Shown here piece after piece: positions 41,990-49,801 of a DNA stretch of 64,000 bases (position 1 is its first letter; the number at the start of each line of letters is the position of its first letter). Both the position numbers and the translations under genes were made by a program. A model generated the notes under the pieces. That model worked only from the letters and a program-made list of their open reading frames with translations, was not told the DNA's origin and did not search any database. This DNA comes from Candidatus Nomurabacteria bacterium (GTDB lineage: Bacteria; Patescibacteriota; Saccharimonadia; Saccharimonadales; Saccharimonadaceae): contig JAISHF010000003.1 of NCBI GenBank assembly GCA_031262695.1, forward strand, positions 36,485 through 100,484, given 5' to 3'.

Positions 41990-42181
41990 TTGACTGGGGG
42001 GAAGTTGTGGTATAATAAGGGTGTCTTAGCTTCATAACTGCAACTTGCGCAATGTTCGTAAAAGGGCATCGCGTAAGCACTCGGGGCATTGCCTTGCAGT
42101 TGTGAATGGAGTTAAGACACCTCGCGGTGTCCTTTTTGTTGCCAAATGACATCGCAGAAGCAAAATGGCAACGGAGGTGAT
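41990..42181 (+). promoter_or_regulatory. Promoter and attenuator-like structured leader
   Basis: TTGACT (41990-41995), a 15-nt spacer ending in TGTGG and TATAAT (42011-42016) start an RNA near 42021. Three structures follow. (1) A long hairpin: 8 bp (42021-42028 with 42113-42120), 13 bp (42031-42043 with 42094-42106) and 6 bp (42049-42054 with 42087-42092). (2) A terminator GACACC-TCGC-GGTGTC-CTTTTT (42116-42137) that reuses bases of the outer stem, so the two exclude one another. (3) GTTGCCA/TGGCAAC (42138-42144 with 42166-42172), ending directly at the ribosome site GGAGGTGAT. This is the layout of an attenuator or riboswitch; the ligand is unknown. Confidence 0.65.
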
Positions 42182-43510
42182 ATGAGCGAACAGCTAGGTG
42201 GACAAGAGAATAATAATGGTAGCAACGAGCCAACTGGGTGGGAGATAATGGAGACGGCGGCGCCGTCAGAAGCGACTGAGAGTCAGAAGCAGAGACTCAT
42301 GGACCGTTTGCAGGATTCTCAAGCGGCAGAGCCAGTAGAAACGGCAGAGCCTGCAAAAAATGAGGCAGCAGAAATAGATTGGTCTAAGGTGCCAGTGCCA
42401 GAGGGCGTGCGTGATGCGCAAGATTTGGCGGAGTTTAGGCAGGAATATCAAGCGCGAGCGAAGGAGGCGGCTGAGCAGACGGCACGTGAGGCGTTGCGGC
42501 GGGAAGGCTTGAAGGCTGAATCGGTGTACAATGACCGTGGCGAGATGGTGATAAAGTTGAAAAATGGGGCGACGATTTTGGCGCCAGAGGGCGTGCGAGA
42601 TTTGCACGATTATGAGGAATATCAGCAGGCGCAACGTGAGCGGGTGATGACGGAATTAAAGCAAGAGATTGCAAAAGAGCATCCAGATGAGGCGACGCCA
42701 AGTGAGGCGGAGATGAATGATATATATCGTTCGGCGTTGGATGACGCGACGGCCGAGGCGGCTGGGTTGCCGACCGAGGACGATTTGGAGGATTTAGAGG
42801 AGCAACCTAAGCGGTCACAAGAATATTATGACAATTTTGCCAATGGCAAGAATGTTTTTGATGCATTTGATGAGCAGCGGGATGCTAAGCACGCGGATGC
42901 GGCTGAGCAGTATTATTTGCGATTGAAGCGACAGCAAGAATCGTTTAAGGGGACGCCAGATGAGGCGGACTATTCAGATAGTGCGATTGCGGCGAAGGTG
43001 CAGGCATTCAATGCGCGATATTATGCGAAGAAAGATGCGTTGCAAAAAGGCGAACCAATGCCGGTTGACGCAACGTCGCTAGCGGGTATAAAAACTGAGG
43101 CAAAAGTTATGACGGCACCAGCAGAGACAGAGATAGAGGCTCCTTTGTCAGTAGAGACAGAGACGGGGCCAGTTGAGACGGCGGCTCCGGCTAGCGGTGA
43201 GAACGCGGTCTTAGATAGTGTTGAGAATGATGGGCGGGCGGTGCGGAAGTATGTTTCGGACAAGTCGGTGTTTGATAAGTCTAGCGGTAGATATAATGCA
43301 CGACGAGGAGCAAACCAGATGTTTGATAATTGGGATACAATAGCGCCAGCAGAATGGAAAATCTCAAAACGAGAGGCGCGGCGGACAGCTAAGGAGTTTA
43401 AGAAGATCTTTAAGGATAGATATCCTGGTGCACCGCTACCGTCGTCAGTGGACATAATGGCGTTGTTTAGGCAGATGGTGGAGCAAGCTTCGGTGGCAAA
43501 GCAGGCGTAG
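42182..43510 (+). CDS. Acidic orphan protein behind the attenuator leader
   Basis: A 442-residue, highly Glu/Ala-rich protein without membrane segments or signal peptide; no family recognised. Two related phrases, VPVPEGVRDAQDLAEFRQEY and LAPEGVRDLHDYEEYQQ, suggest an internal repeat (about 70-165). The C-terminal 80 residues are basic and better ordered (SKREARRTAKEFKKIFKDR). ATG 42182 was chosen because GGAGGTGAT, fully complementary to the 16S tail, lies immediately upstream; an ATG 36 nt earlier sits in a hairpin loop. It is divergent from the T4SS operon and might be a substrate or regulator of it (inference). A terminator follows. Confidence 0.75.
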   Translation: MSEQLGGQENNNGSNEPTGWEIMETAAPSEATESQKQRLMDRLQDSQAAEPVETAEPAKNEAAEIDWSKVPVPEGVRDAQDLAEFRQEYQARAKEAAEQTAREALRREGLKAESVYNDRGEMVIKLKNGATILAPEGVRDLHDYEEYQQAQRERVMTELKQEIAKEHPDEATPSEAEMNDIYRSALDDATAEAAGLPTEDDLEDLEEQPKRSQEYYDNFANGKNVFDAFDEQRDAKHADAAEQYYLRLKRQQESFKGTPDEADYSDSAIAAKVQAFNARYYAKKDALQKGEPMPVDATSLAGIKTEAKVMTAPAETEIEAPLSVETETGPVETAAPASGENAVLDSVENDGRAVRKYVSDKSVFDKSSGRYNARRGANQMFDNWDTIAPAEWKISKREARRTAKEFKKIFKDRYPGAPLPSSVDIMALFRQMVEQASVAKQA

Positions 43511-43521
43511 GGACAAAAAGG

Positions 43522-43554
43522 ACCGCCAGAGCAAAATACTTTGGCGGTTTTTTT
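43522..43554 (+). terminator. Terminator of the acidic orphan
   Basis: ACCGCCA (43522-43528) pairs with TGGCGGT (43542-43548), followed by seven T's. Confidence 0.85.
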
Positions 43555-43612
43555 GATGTTTTAGGGATAAGCGCTCTGCCTGCGAGACAAGCTTGTTGGG
43601 TAATAGAACCGC

Positions 43613-44092
43613 CTAGCAGGTTTTAGCCCGTTTTTGGTGCCGCAACGTAAACATCAGACACTCCACATAGCGGCGCTGCTTCTCTTCCCAAGTGGTTGCG
43701 CCTAGTTTTTCTATGAAGTTGAGAATGTCGTCATCGGAATCACCAGAGAAGCGAAGGCCAAGTGCGTAGACAAGAGTGACAATCTCGGTGTAGGTTGTGC
43801 GGCCAATGCCACGTAGAGCGCGGAGCTCTTTCCGGTCATATCGGCTGAGAAGGTTCCCGAGCGTGTTGGCATACGGCTTCATTTTGGTTGAGAGAATAGA
43901 ATAAAGATCAAAGTCTCGTAGCGGCAAGCTCCGTATAACAAAGTCGCGGCTATCTGTGTCAAAAACTGTGCGCAGAATGGTCTCGTTGAGTTTTTCTCTT
44001 GGCTTATGGTTGAAGAAGGCGTCGCCTTTTGTATATTCGTCTAACTGCAATACAGCATAGACTAAGAGGTCAGTGATAAGGTTGTTGGTCAT
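43613..44092 (-). CDS. Orphan with an RNA polymerase alpha-CTD-like HhH segment
   Basis: A 159-residue cytoplasmic protein. The segment LRALRGIGRTTYTEIVTLVY (about 98-117) followed by ALGLRF closely resembles the helix-hairpin-helix of the RNA polymerase alpha C-terminal domain, where it contacts DNA and regulators. The rest is unrecognised; the tail is basic. The gene sits in the accessory island, uses the repeated -35/-10 promoter, and has a leader of about 50 nt with AAAGGAG before the ATG. A DNA-binding or transcription role is a reasonable inference only. Confidence 0.68.
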   Translation of the reverse strand: MTNNLITDLLVYAVLQLDEYTKGDAFFNHKPREKLNETILRTVFDTDSRDFVIRSLPLRDFDLYSILSTKMKPYANTLGNLLSRYDRKELRALRGIGRTTYTEIVTLVYALGLRFSGDSDDDILNFIEKLGATTWEEKQRRYVECLMFTLRHQKRAKTC

Positions 44093-44146
44093 AGTATAGC
44101 TCCTTTTATCATCATATTAAATTGCAAAATAGTAAATAGGGTATCT

Positions 44147-44186
44147 CTATTTACATTATATCACACTTGTGCTTAAAAGTCAATAG
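44147..44186 (-). promoter_or_regulatory. Repeated promoter cassette, copy at the alpha-CTD-like gene
   Basis: Forty bases, identical but for one position to 45672-45711, contain TTGACT, a 17-nt spacer ending in TGTGA, TATAAT and GTAAATAG on the minus strand. Confidence 0.8.
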
Positions 44187-44248
44187 TTTTGGCAGATTTT
44201 ACAGGAAAATGTTTGGCATTATTGAGGTAGATGTGGTATATTAAAAAT

Positions 44249-44629
44249 GTGAGAAGAGTTTTTATTCCTGATGGGTGCGACATAGAGCCACACGAAAAAG
44301 AGGCGGCGGAGATTTTAGCGGGGCATTTTAGCTGTCTGATTGAGTTTTTAGTGCCGTCTAACGCCTACAAGGTTCGCACGCCTGACATCGTAATGAACGG
44401 TAGGATGTGGGAGATAAAGAGCCCAACTAGCGATAGTAATCATACTATTGAGAAACAGTTTAAGTTATCGGCTGGGCAGTCGCATAATTTGGTGATTGAT
44501 GGGCGACGGAGTGGGCGAAAAGATGAGCTGCTTATAAAAGATATAAAAAGAGAGCTGAAGTTGCATAAGGCTAAGCGGAGGGTGCTTTTTATTACAAAAG
44601 ACGCAAAAGTGCTTGACATTACTGGCTAG
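44249..44629 (+). CDS. Stand-alone CdiA C-terminal-like nuclease, paralogue B
   Basis: A 126-residue paralogue of the protein at 22727. It shares EPHE near the start, the PD...WEIK core (RTPDIVMNGRMWEIKSP), QSHNLVIDGRR and LFITKDAKVL. This is a PD-(D/E)xK-like signature as seen in CdiA C-terminal nucleases; substrate (DNA or tRNA) is unknown. The predicted start is GTG 44249, exactly 6 nt after TATATT (44237-44242) with TGTGG upstream; an ATG at 44231 belongs to the promoter. No immunity-like gene is adjacent; instead an RNA candidate begins at its 3' end. Confidence 0.7.
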   Translation: MRRVFIPDGCDIEPHEKEAAEILAGHFSCLIEFLVPSNAYKVRTPDIVMNGRMWEIKSPTSDSNHTIEKQFKLSAGQSHNLVIDGRRSGRKDELLIKDIKRELKLHKAKRRVLFITKDAKVLDITG

Positions 44630-44725
44630 ATTGAATATAATAGAAGTGTAGAAAGACCAGGCGGGCCCGATGGCCGGTCGGAGGAGTATTCTACGAAATT
44701 ATTTTATTTTTATTTTAGAGAAAAG
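44613..44725 (+). ncRNA. Small structured RNA candidate B, downstream of the nuclease
   Basis: TTGACA (44613-44618, in the last codons of the nuclease), a 17-nt spacer and TATAAT (44636-44641) predict an RNA from about 44648. GTAGAA (44648-44653) pairs with TTCTAC (44689-44694); inside, GACC-A-GGC pairs with GCC-GGTC around a loop containing CCCGATG. An unpaired GGAGGAG (44680-44686) and a U-rich tail follow, then the terminator at 44726. The GCC-GATGGC motif is shared with candidate A. Confidence 0.5.
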
Positions 44726-44757
44726 AAAAAGTTGCTGGTTGAAGCCAGCAACTTTTT
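44726..44757. terminator. Bidirectional terminator
   Basis: A 13-bp perfect stem AAAAAGTTGCTGG/CCAGCAACTTTTT (44726-44738 with 44745-44757), shared by RNA candidate B and the convergent gene at 44766. Confidence 0.85.
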
Positions 44758-44765
44758 ATAATGGT

Positions 44766-45551
44766 TTATGTGGGGATAGAGAAATCTGACAGCATATCAT
44801 CGTAGCTTGCTAGCCAAAGATACATCAGTATGTCGTTGTGCTCGTGGTCGGCCTCTTCGGGGTTGATATCCTCGGGCATAATGGGGCTGGCGGGGGGTAA
44901 AAGTCTTTCGCTTTCGTTCGGGCTGCTTATTACGGTCGTCCACTCTGAGGTGTCACAAATGGTGTCGAGTTTTGCGTCAATAAAGACCTCGCGTATTTTG
45001 AAGGTAGTGCCGGGCTCTACCGAAAACGTAATAGCCTCTTTGGGGTCGCCGATAATAGTGCCATCCACTTCAACCTGTGTGAAGGAATAAAGTCGGGGGA
45101 GCATAACCAGCCGAACGGGGAACTCAGCTCTTTTCCCTGCAGTAACGCCAAAGCCGCAAACGGCATAGCCGTGTTCATTATAGACAATGAACGTGTCGCG
45201 CGGCACGGTTTTGCCATTGCTCCAAGCGCGGAACCTTAGGGGGTCTTCGGGGGTGCTTGTTTGCCCACTGGCAATTCGGCTGATTGACCAACCGCTGGGG
45301 AGCGTGGCACTATAGAAATCGCGCCAGAATGTTTGTTTAACAGAAAACCCCAGGCCCTTGTAGAAGAGCAGAATGTCTACGTCTTCGCCATCGGCCATTG
45401 TGGTGTATTTGGGCAATAGATTATTGTCCAGAATAGTGTCGCTTGATGGATATAAATTTTTGCTGGTGACATTCCAAATGACTATAGCGATAATGAGCGT
45501 GGCCGTTGAGACGGTTGCCACAGCAATGAAGCGAGTGCGGTCTTTTTTCAT
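44766..45551 (-). CDS. Single-pass exported protein, unknown function
   Basis: A 261-residue protein: basic start (KKDRTR), membrane segment at about 8-28, then an external domain with two cysteines and an acidic, His-rich tail (PEEADHEHNDI). Family not recognised. AAGGAGG precedes the ATG. The repeated promoter cassette lies 120 nt upstream, and the leader folds a hairpin (45639-45672). A second TATAAT about 40 nt before the ATG could give a shorter transcript. Confidence 0.7.
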   Translation of the reverse strand: MKKDRTRFIAVATVSTATLIIAIVIWNVTSKNLYPSSDTILDNNLLPKYTTMADGEDVDILLFYKGLGFSVKQTFWRDFYSATLPSGWSISRIASGQTSTPEDPLRFRAWSNGKTVPRDTFIVYNEHGYAVCGFGVTAGKRAEFPVRLVMLPRLYSFTQVEVDGTIIGDPKEAITFSVEPGTTFKIREVFIDAKLDTICDTSEWTTVISSPNESERLLPPASPIMPEDINPEEADHEHNDILMYLWLASYDDMLSDFSIPT

Positions 45552-45638
45552 GGGGAGCCTCCTTGAATTTTGGTAGTTAAACCATTATAAGTTAAGTTTA
45601 CGCATTTCAATTATCAAAAACCAATACATCGTAAAGGT

Positions 45639-45711
45639 GCCGAGGGCTGAAATGTGTTGCTGACCCATCGGCTATTTACATTATATCATACTTGTGCTTA
45701 AAAGTCAATAG
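45639..45711 (-). promoter_or_regulatory. Repeated promoter cassette and leader hairpin
   Basis: 45672-45711 (minus): TTGACT, 17-nt spacer, TATAAT, GTAAATAG, near-identical to 44147-44186. The transcript then forms GCCGA-T-GGG/CCC-TCGGC (45639-45672) near its 5' end. The 180-nt gap 45552-45732 otherwise shows nothing clear. Confidence 0.65.
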
Positions 45712-45732
45712 GTAGGGGATATTTTGGTGGTT

Positions 45733-47040
45733 TTAGGCGGATTTAGGCAGGTTTTGGCGGACGAAGGGGTCGAGGGAGGTGTCGGAAAGGAGAACGACGA
45801 GGTTGTTTTGGGCGAGATCGTGGATTTGGGCGAGGAGTTTGGGGTTTTTGGTGGCGGTTTTGGCAGCCTTGCCAGATTTTTGGAGCATTTCGGTGAAAAA
45901 TTCGGGGGGGATTGGCTGGGTGCCTTCTGGCTCGCGGGAGAGTTCGGTCGGGAGCCAGAGGATTTGGTCGGCTTGTTCAAAGGCCCAAGGATAGTCGTGC
46001 AGGACGAGTTGTTGGCGGGCATTTTGGTGGGGTTCGTAGATGGCGATGATTTGGGGTGTTTGGCCAGTTTCGGCGGCGATTTGGGCGGCACGCTCGCGGG
46101 CGAGTTGGAGGGTGGCGTGGATTTCCTTGGGGTGGTGGGCGTAGTCGCTGTAAATGTTGGGGGCGATTTGCTCAAAGCGGCGCATAGCGCCGGGGAAGGT
46201 GTTGAGGGCTTGAATAACTTTTTCGCCAAAAATGCTAACTTCTGTGGCAGAACCGCCCTTAATGTCGCCAAAATTAGCGTTATTGCTAAGATGGCTAGTA
46301 TTGTTAAAAAGTCGCATCAGTGCATTATAAACAAGGGCGGCGTTTTGGCGATTGTGTTCGCCGAGGAGGGTGATTTGGGGGTTGACTTCACCGCCTTCTA
46401 GGACGGTTTGGCTTTGGGAGCGGAATTGGGCAAAAGCGGCGTCGTAGTCAGCCTTAGTTGGGTAGATATCTGGGTGGTCATAATCAACTGAGGGGATGAG
46501 GGCAAGATAGGGGTGAAAGGCGAGGAAGTTGCGGTCAAATTCGTCGGTTTCGTAGACAAAAAATTGGCTGTTTGGCTGACAGTCGGCAGGCGGAGCAAAA
46601 GAGAGGGTGGTGCCAGTGAGGTAGGCGAGAGGTAGGCCGAGTTGCTGGAAGCACCAAATGAGCATAGAGGTGGTGGTGGTTTTGCCGTGGGTGCCAGCGA
46701 CGGCAAGGAGTTTTAGTTGTTTCTCGGTGATGATTTGGTTGATTAGGGTGTCGCGTTTGGTGATTTTGAGCTCGAGTTTTTGGGCGGCGAGGAGTTCGGG
46801 GTGGTCTTTTTTAACGGCCGAGGTGTGGACGAACCAATCAATGCTGTGCGTCTGGGCGATTTGGGTGAGGAATTTGCCGTCTTGTGGGCCGATTTGGATG
46901 GTGGCACCAACATCAGCAAGTGGCTTTTGCATTAGGGAAGTTTTTTGGTCGCTGCCAAAAATTTGGTGCCCGACCTTGGCACTCAAAATCGCCAGCGGTC
47001 CGATACCCATTCCCATAATACCAGAAAAATAGATGTTCAT
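45733..47040 (-). CDS. murC: UDP-N-acetylmuramate--L-alanine ligase (MurC)
   Basis: MurC adds L-Ala to UDP-MurNAc, the first stem-peptide step. The 435 residues begin with the MurC nucleotide-binding start YFSGIMGMGIGPLAIL, continue with the HTSAVKKDHPE segment and P-loop AVAGTHGKTTTTSML, then YETDEFDRNFL, the central DYDHPDIYPT and LGEHNRQNAALVYNA, and close with the C-terminal ligase domain (YSDYAHHPKEIHATL, YEPHQNAR). Mpl-type ligases are similar but usually longer at the start. The start is 6 nt from TATAAT (minus 47047-47052), leaderless. Confidence 0.92.
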   Translation of the reverse strand: MNIYFSGIMGMGIGPLAILSAKVGHQIFGSDQKTSLMQKPLADVGATIQIGPQDGKFLTQIAQTHSIDWFVHTSAVKKDHPELLAAQKLELKITKRDTLINQIITEKQLKLLAVAGTHGKTTTTSMLIWCFQQLGLPLAYLTGTTLSFAPPADCQPNSQFFVYETDEFDRNFLAFHPYLALIPSVDYDHPDIYPTKADYDAAFAQFRSQSQTVLEGGEVNPQITLLGEHNRQNAALVYNALMRLFNNTSHLSNNANFGDIKGGSATEVSIFGEKVIQALNTFPGAMRRFEQIAPNIYSDYAHHPKEIHATLQLARERAAQIAAETGQTPQIIAIYEPHQNARQQLVLHDYPWAFEQADQILWLPTELSREPEGTQPIPPEFFTEMLQKSGKAAKTATKNPKLLAQIHDLAQNNLVVLLSDTSLDPFVRQNLPKSA

Positions 47041-47060
47041 AGTTATATTATACTACACTG

Positions 47061-47146
47061 TGGTGCGCGAGATGGGACTTGAACCCATAAGGCTTTTGGC
47101 CAGCAGATTTTAAGTCTGCCGCGTATACCGATTCCGCCACTCGCGC
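47061..47146 (-). tRNA. tRNA-Leu (anticodon TAA)
   Basis: A class II tRNA with a long variable arm. Acceptor GCGCGAG/CTCGCGC, anticodon stem GCAGA/TCTGC and loop CTTAAAA reading TAA. CCA is encoded and no intron interrupts the anticodon. Its promoter (TTGCCA, 17 nt, TATAAT with TGTGG) lies at about 47153-47180 on the minus strand. Confidence 0.95.
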
Positions 47147-47198
47147 TTGAAGTTATTATACCACATCGGGTTTATTTTGGCAAAGGAAAATGTTGGAA

Positions 47199-47226
47199 AC
47201 TGGCAAGAATAGATGTTGCCGTTTTT
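47199..47226. terminator. GGCAA-type hairpin upstream of the PBP gene
   Basis: GGCAAGAATAGATGTTGCC followed by GTTTTT resembles the terminator cores at 2521, 28761 and 57303. Its role here, ahead of the PBP promoter, is unclear. Confidence 0.4.
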
Positions 47227-47241
47227 GATTATAAAATGTGA

Positions 47242-47255
47242 TATAATGAGTAGGT
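47242..47255 (+). promoter_or_regulatory. PBP1A gene promoter
   Basis: TGTGA + TATAAT (47242-47247), 8 nt before ATG 47256, so at most a 1-2 nt leader. Confidence 0.55.
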
Positions 47256-49799
47256 ATGAAGGCAAAAAAACGCGTGGCGGAATTTCAGGACGAGAATTAC
47301 TCCAAGAGTAAAAAGTCAAATAACAGGGGTGAGAATGCGCACAAAACGACAAAAGGGCAAAAACCGTTGCCGCGGTTGCCTAGGCTTGCAAATTTGCGGG
47401 AGGATGGTTTTGGGGAGTGGGCAAAGTCGGTTTTGATGTTTGTTGGCGTGTGGTTTGCCAATTTGGGGCGGCGGTGGTTTCGGTTTTGGTTTAGCAAGCG
47501 TGGGATTATTCTTAGTTTGAAGATTTGGGGCACGGTTATTATTGCATTAGTGCTGCTGGTTGGCGGAATGTTCTTGTATTTCTCAAAAGATTTGTGGAAG
47601 ATTAGCCCGAGTGAGTTGGACAAAAAGGTGGTTTCTACAACGAGCCGTTATTTGGACCGTAATGGCGAGTTACTGTGGGAGGACCGCGGCGATGGTGATT
47701 ATCGGATTGTGGTGGAGGGTAGCGAAATTAGTCAATATGTGCGTTGGGCGACGGTGGCGATTGAGGACCGTAATTTTTATAAGCATTTTGGGGTGAGTGT
47801 TAAGGACACGACGCGGGCGCTTTGGAAGACGATGACGGGGCAGTCGGTGCAGGGCGGCTCTACTTTGACGCAACAGTTGGTGAAGCAGGTGTTTTTCTCG
47901 GATGAGGCGAGCGACCGTGGGTTGACGGGCATTCCGCGCAAGATTAAAGAGGCGATTTTGGCGATTGAGGTGGAGCGAATGTACAGTAAAGATGAGATTA
48001 TGACGCTTTATCTGAACCAGTCGCCGTTTGGCGGGCGACGGAACGGGGTTGAGTCGGGCGCGCGGGCGTATTTTGGCAAGAGTGCTAAGGATTTGACGAT
48101 TGCTGAGGCGGCGCTACTCGCTTCTATACCAAATAACCCGACGCAATATATGCCTTTTTGTTATAGTAACGAGAGCGAAGAGAGTTGTAATGGGCGACGC
48201 GAAAAGTTGTTGTCGCGGCAACGCTATGCGATTCAGGTAATGAAGGACTTGGGTTATATTAGTGCCGAGCAGGCCGAAGAAGCGATGAATTATGATATTA
48301 TGGCGACCCTCAGGCCAAACGAAACGCAATATACTGATATGAAGGCGCCACATTTTGTGCTAGAAGTGCGAAAGCAACTAGAAGAGGAGTTTGGTGTGGC
48401 GGCAGTGCGGGCGGGCGGCTGGACGGTGACGACAACCTTGGACTTGCGCGCACAAAACGTGATGGATGCAGAAGTGGAAAAAGAGGCGGAGTTGATGATG
48501 ACTTCGGCGGCATCGGCGGACAATATGGCGATAACTTCGGTTGATGTGGAGACAGCACAGGTAATCGCGCAGGTTGGGTCGGTGGATTTTAGTATAGAGG
48601 GCTATGGCGAGGTTAATGCGGCGACGGCGAAATTGGAGCCGGCCTCAACGATTAAGCCGCTGGTCTATGCGGCGTTGTTTCAGCAGCGAGCGGGGCGGAA
48701 TTATGGGCCGGGGTCGCTGCTCAGAGATGAAGATATAGATAAATGGTATTGTAATGATGAGTGTCATATCGGCAACACGACTAAGCGAACGGGAGATATG
48801 AATATTCGCTATGCGTTGGCGGGGAGCTTGAACCGCACGGCAGTGAAGGCGATGAACATTGTTGGGCCAGAGGAGACTCGGGAAGTAATTTGGGCGTTGG
48901 GCGACAAGTCGTATTGTGCGGGGCAAGATTGGGTTGGCCTGTCGTCGGCATTTGGTAATGGCTGTAATGTGCGAATGGATGAGCATGCCAATGCGTTGGC
49001 GTCGTTGGCGCGCGGTGGGGCGTATAAGCCGCTAGTGTATGTATTGAAGGCGGTTGATGGCAATGGTAAGGTGGTGAAGCAATGGAGTGATGTGCAGGGT
49101 GAGCAAGTAGTGGACCCGCAGGCGGCCTATATGGTGCTACATATTTTGAATGACCCAGTGCCGAGGGCGCAGGCTTTTGGCACGCCAACCACGGGCACCG
49201 GCTCGCTTGGCTGGATTGTGCCGGGGGTTTGGACGGCGTCAAAGACAGGGACGGGTAGTGGTATCAACAATGCGCGTAAGGATAATTGGTTTGTCAGTGT
49301 TTCGCCAGTAGTAGTGACGACGGCATGGTGTGGTAAGCATGACGGTAGAGAAATTGCCGCTTGCGCTAATAATATACGGCGAGCGGTAGGGGTAGTGCAA
49401 AGTAGCGTGCATACGGAGATTTATATGGCAGACGGGCGTTATACGAAGGATCAGGCAGTAGCGCGACCGAGCGGAATTCATACGATGAGTATGGCTGGGA
49501 CAACGGATATTGCAGCATCGTGGCAAAATAGTAGTAATAGTGGCTGGGAAGAAATGGAGATGGATTTTGACACGGCGACGATGGCGCGGGCAACAAAATG
49601 CACCTTGCCGCAAAATCGGGTGTCCTATAAGGTGCTAGGCGTGACAGATTATATGACGGGGACGATTAGTATTTATGGTGGGCCGGAGGGTTTTAACCCA
49701 GAGCCAATTGCAAACGAAGAAGAGTTGGTTTGTGATGTGGTGGTTGGCGGTGAAGGCGATAATTTAGTGCTTGACCCGACATTTGGCGGAGGCTTATAG
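47256..49799 (+). CDS. Bifunctional penicillin-binding protein (PBP1A type)
   Basis: It polymerises glycan strands and cross-links stem peptides outside the membrane. The 847 residues have a Lys-rich cytoplasmic start, a membrane segment at about 84-108, a GT51 transglycosylase domain (about 135-320: VAIEDRNFYKHFGV with the catalytic Glu, GGSTLTQQLVKQVF, MTLYLNQSPFG) and a transpeptidase domain (about 400-720) with all three motifs: STIK (LEPASTIKPLVYAA), SLN and KTG (ASKTGTGS). The C-terminal 110 residues form a further external domain with cysteines. murE follows after 2 nt. Confidence 0.95.
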   Translation: MKAKKRVAEFQDENYSKSKKSNNRGENAHKTTKGQKPLPRLPRLANLREDGFGEWAKSVLMFVGVWFANLGRRWFRFWFSKRGIILSLKIWGTVIIALVLLVGGMFLYFSKDLWKISPSELDKKVVSTTSRYLDRNGELLWEDRGDGDYRIVVEGSEISQYVRWATVAIEDRNFYKHFGVSVKDTTRALWKTMTGQSVQGGSTLTQQLVKQVFFSDEASDRGLTGIPRKIKEAILAIEVERMYSKDEIMTLYLNQSPFGGRRNGVESGARAYFGKSAKDLTIAEAALLASIPNNPTQYMPFCYSNESEESCNGRREKLLSRQRYAIQVMKDLGYISAEQAEEAMNYDIMATLRPNETQYTDMKAPHFVLEVRKQLEEEFGVAAVRAGGWTVTTTLDLRAQNVMDAEVEKEAELMMTSAASADNMAITSVDVETAQVIAQVGSVDFSIEGYGEVNAATAKLEPASTIKPLVYAALFQQRAGRNYGPGSLLRDEDIDKWYCNDECHIGNTTKRTGDMNIRYALAGSLNRTAVKAMNIVGPEETREVIWALGDKSYCAGQDWVGLSSAFGNGCNVRMDEHANALASLARGGAYKPLVYVLKAVDGNGKVVKQWSDVQGEQVVDPQAAYMVLHILNDPVPRAQAFGTPTTGTGSLGWIVPGVWTASKTGTGSGINNARKDNWFVSVSPVVVTTAWCGKHDGREIAACANNIRRAVGVVQSSVHTEIYMADGRYTKDQAVARPSGIHTMSMAGTTDIAASWQNSSNSGWEEMEMDFDTATMARATKCTLPQNRVSYKVLGVTDYMTGTISIYGGPEGFNPEPIANEEELVCDVVVGGEGDNLVLDPTFGGGL

Positions 49800-49801
49800 C
49801 C

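Noticed and set aside
42021..42137. SRP RNA or 6S RNA for the structured segment
   Set aside because: The SRP domain IV consensus is absent, and the fold lacks the central bubble pattern of 6S RNA; a leader role fits better.
47061..47146. Group I intron in tRNA-Leu(UAA)
   Set aside because: The anticodon loop is continuous; the extra length is the normal class II variable arm.
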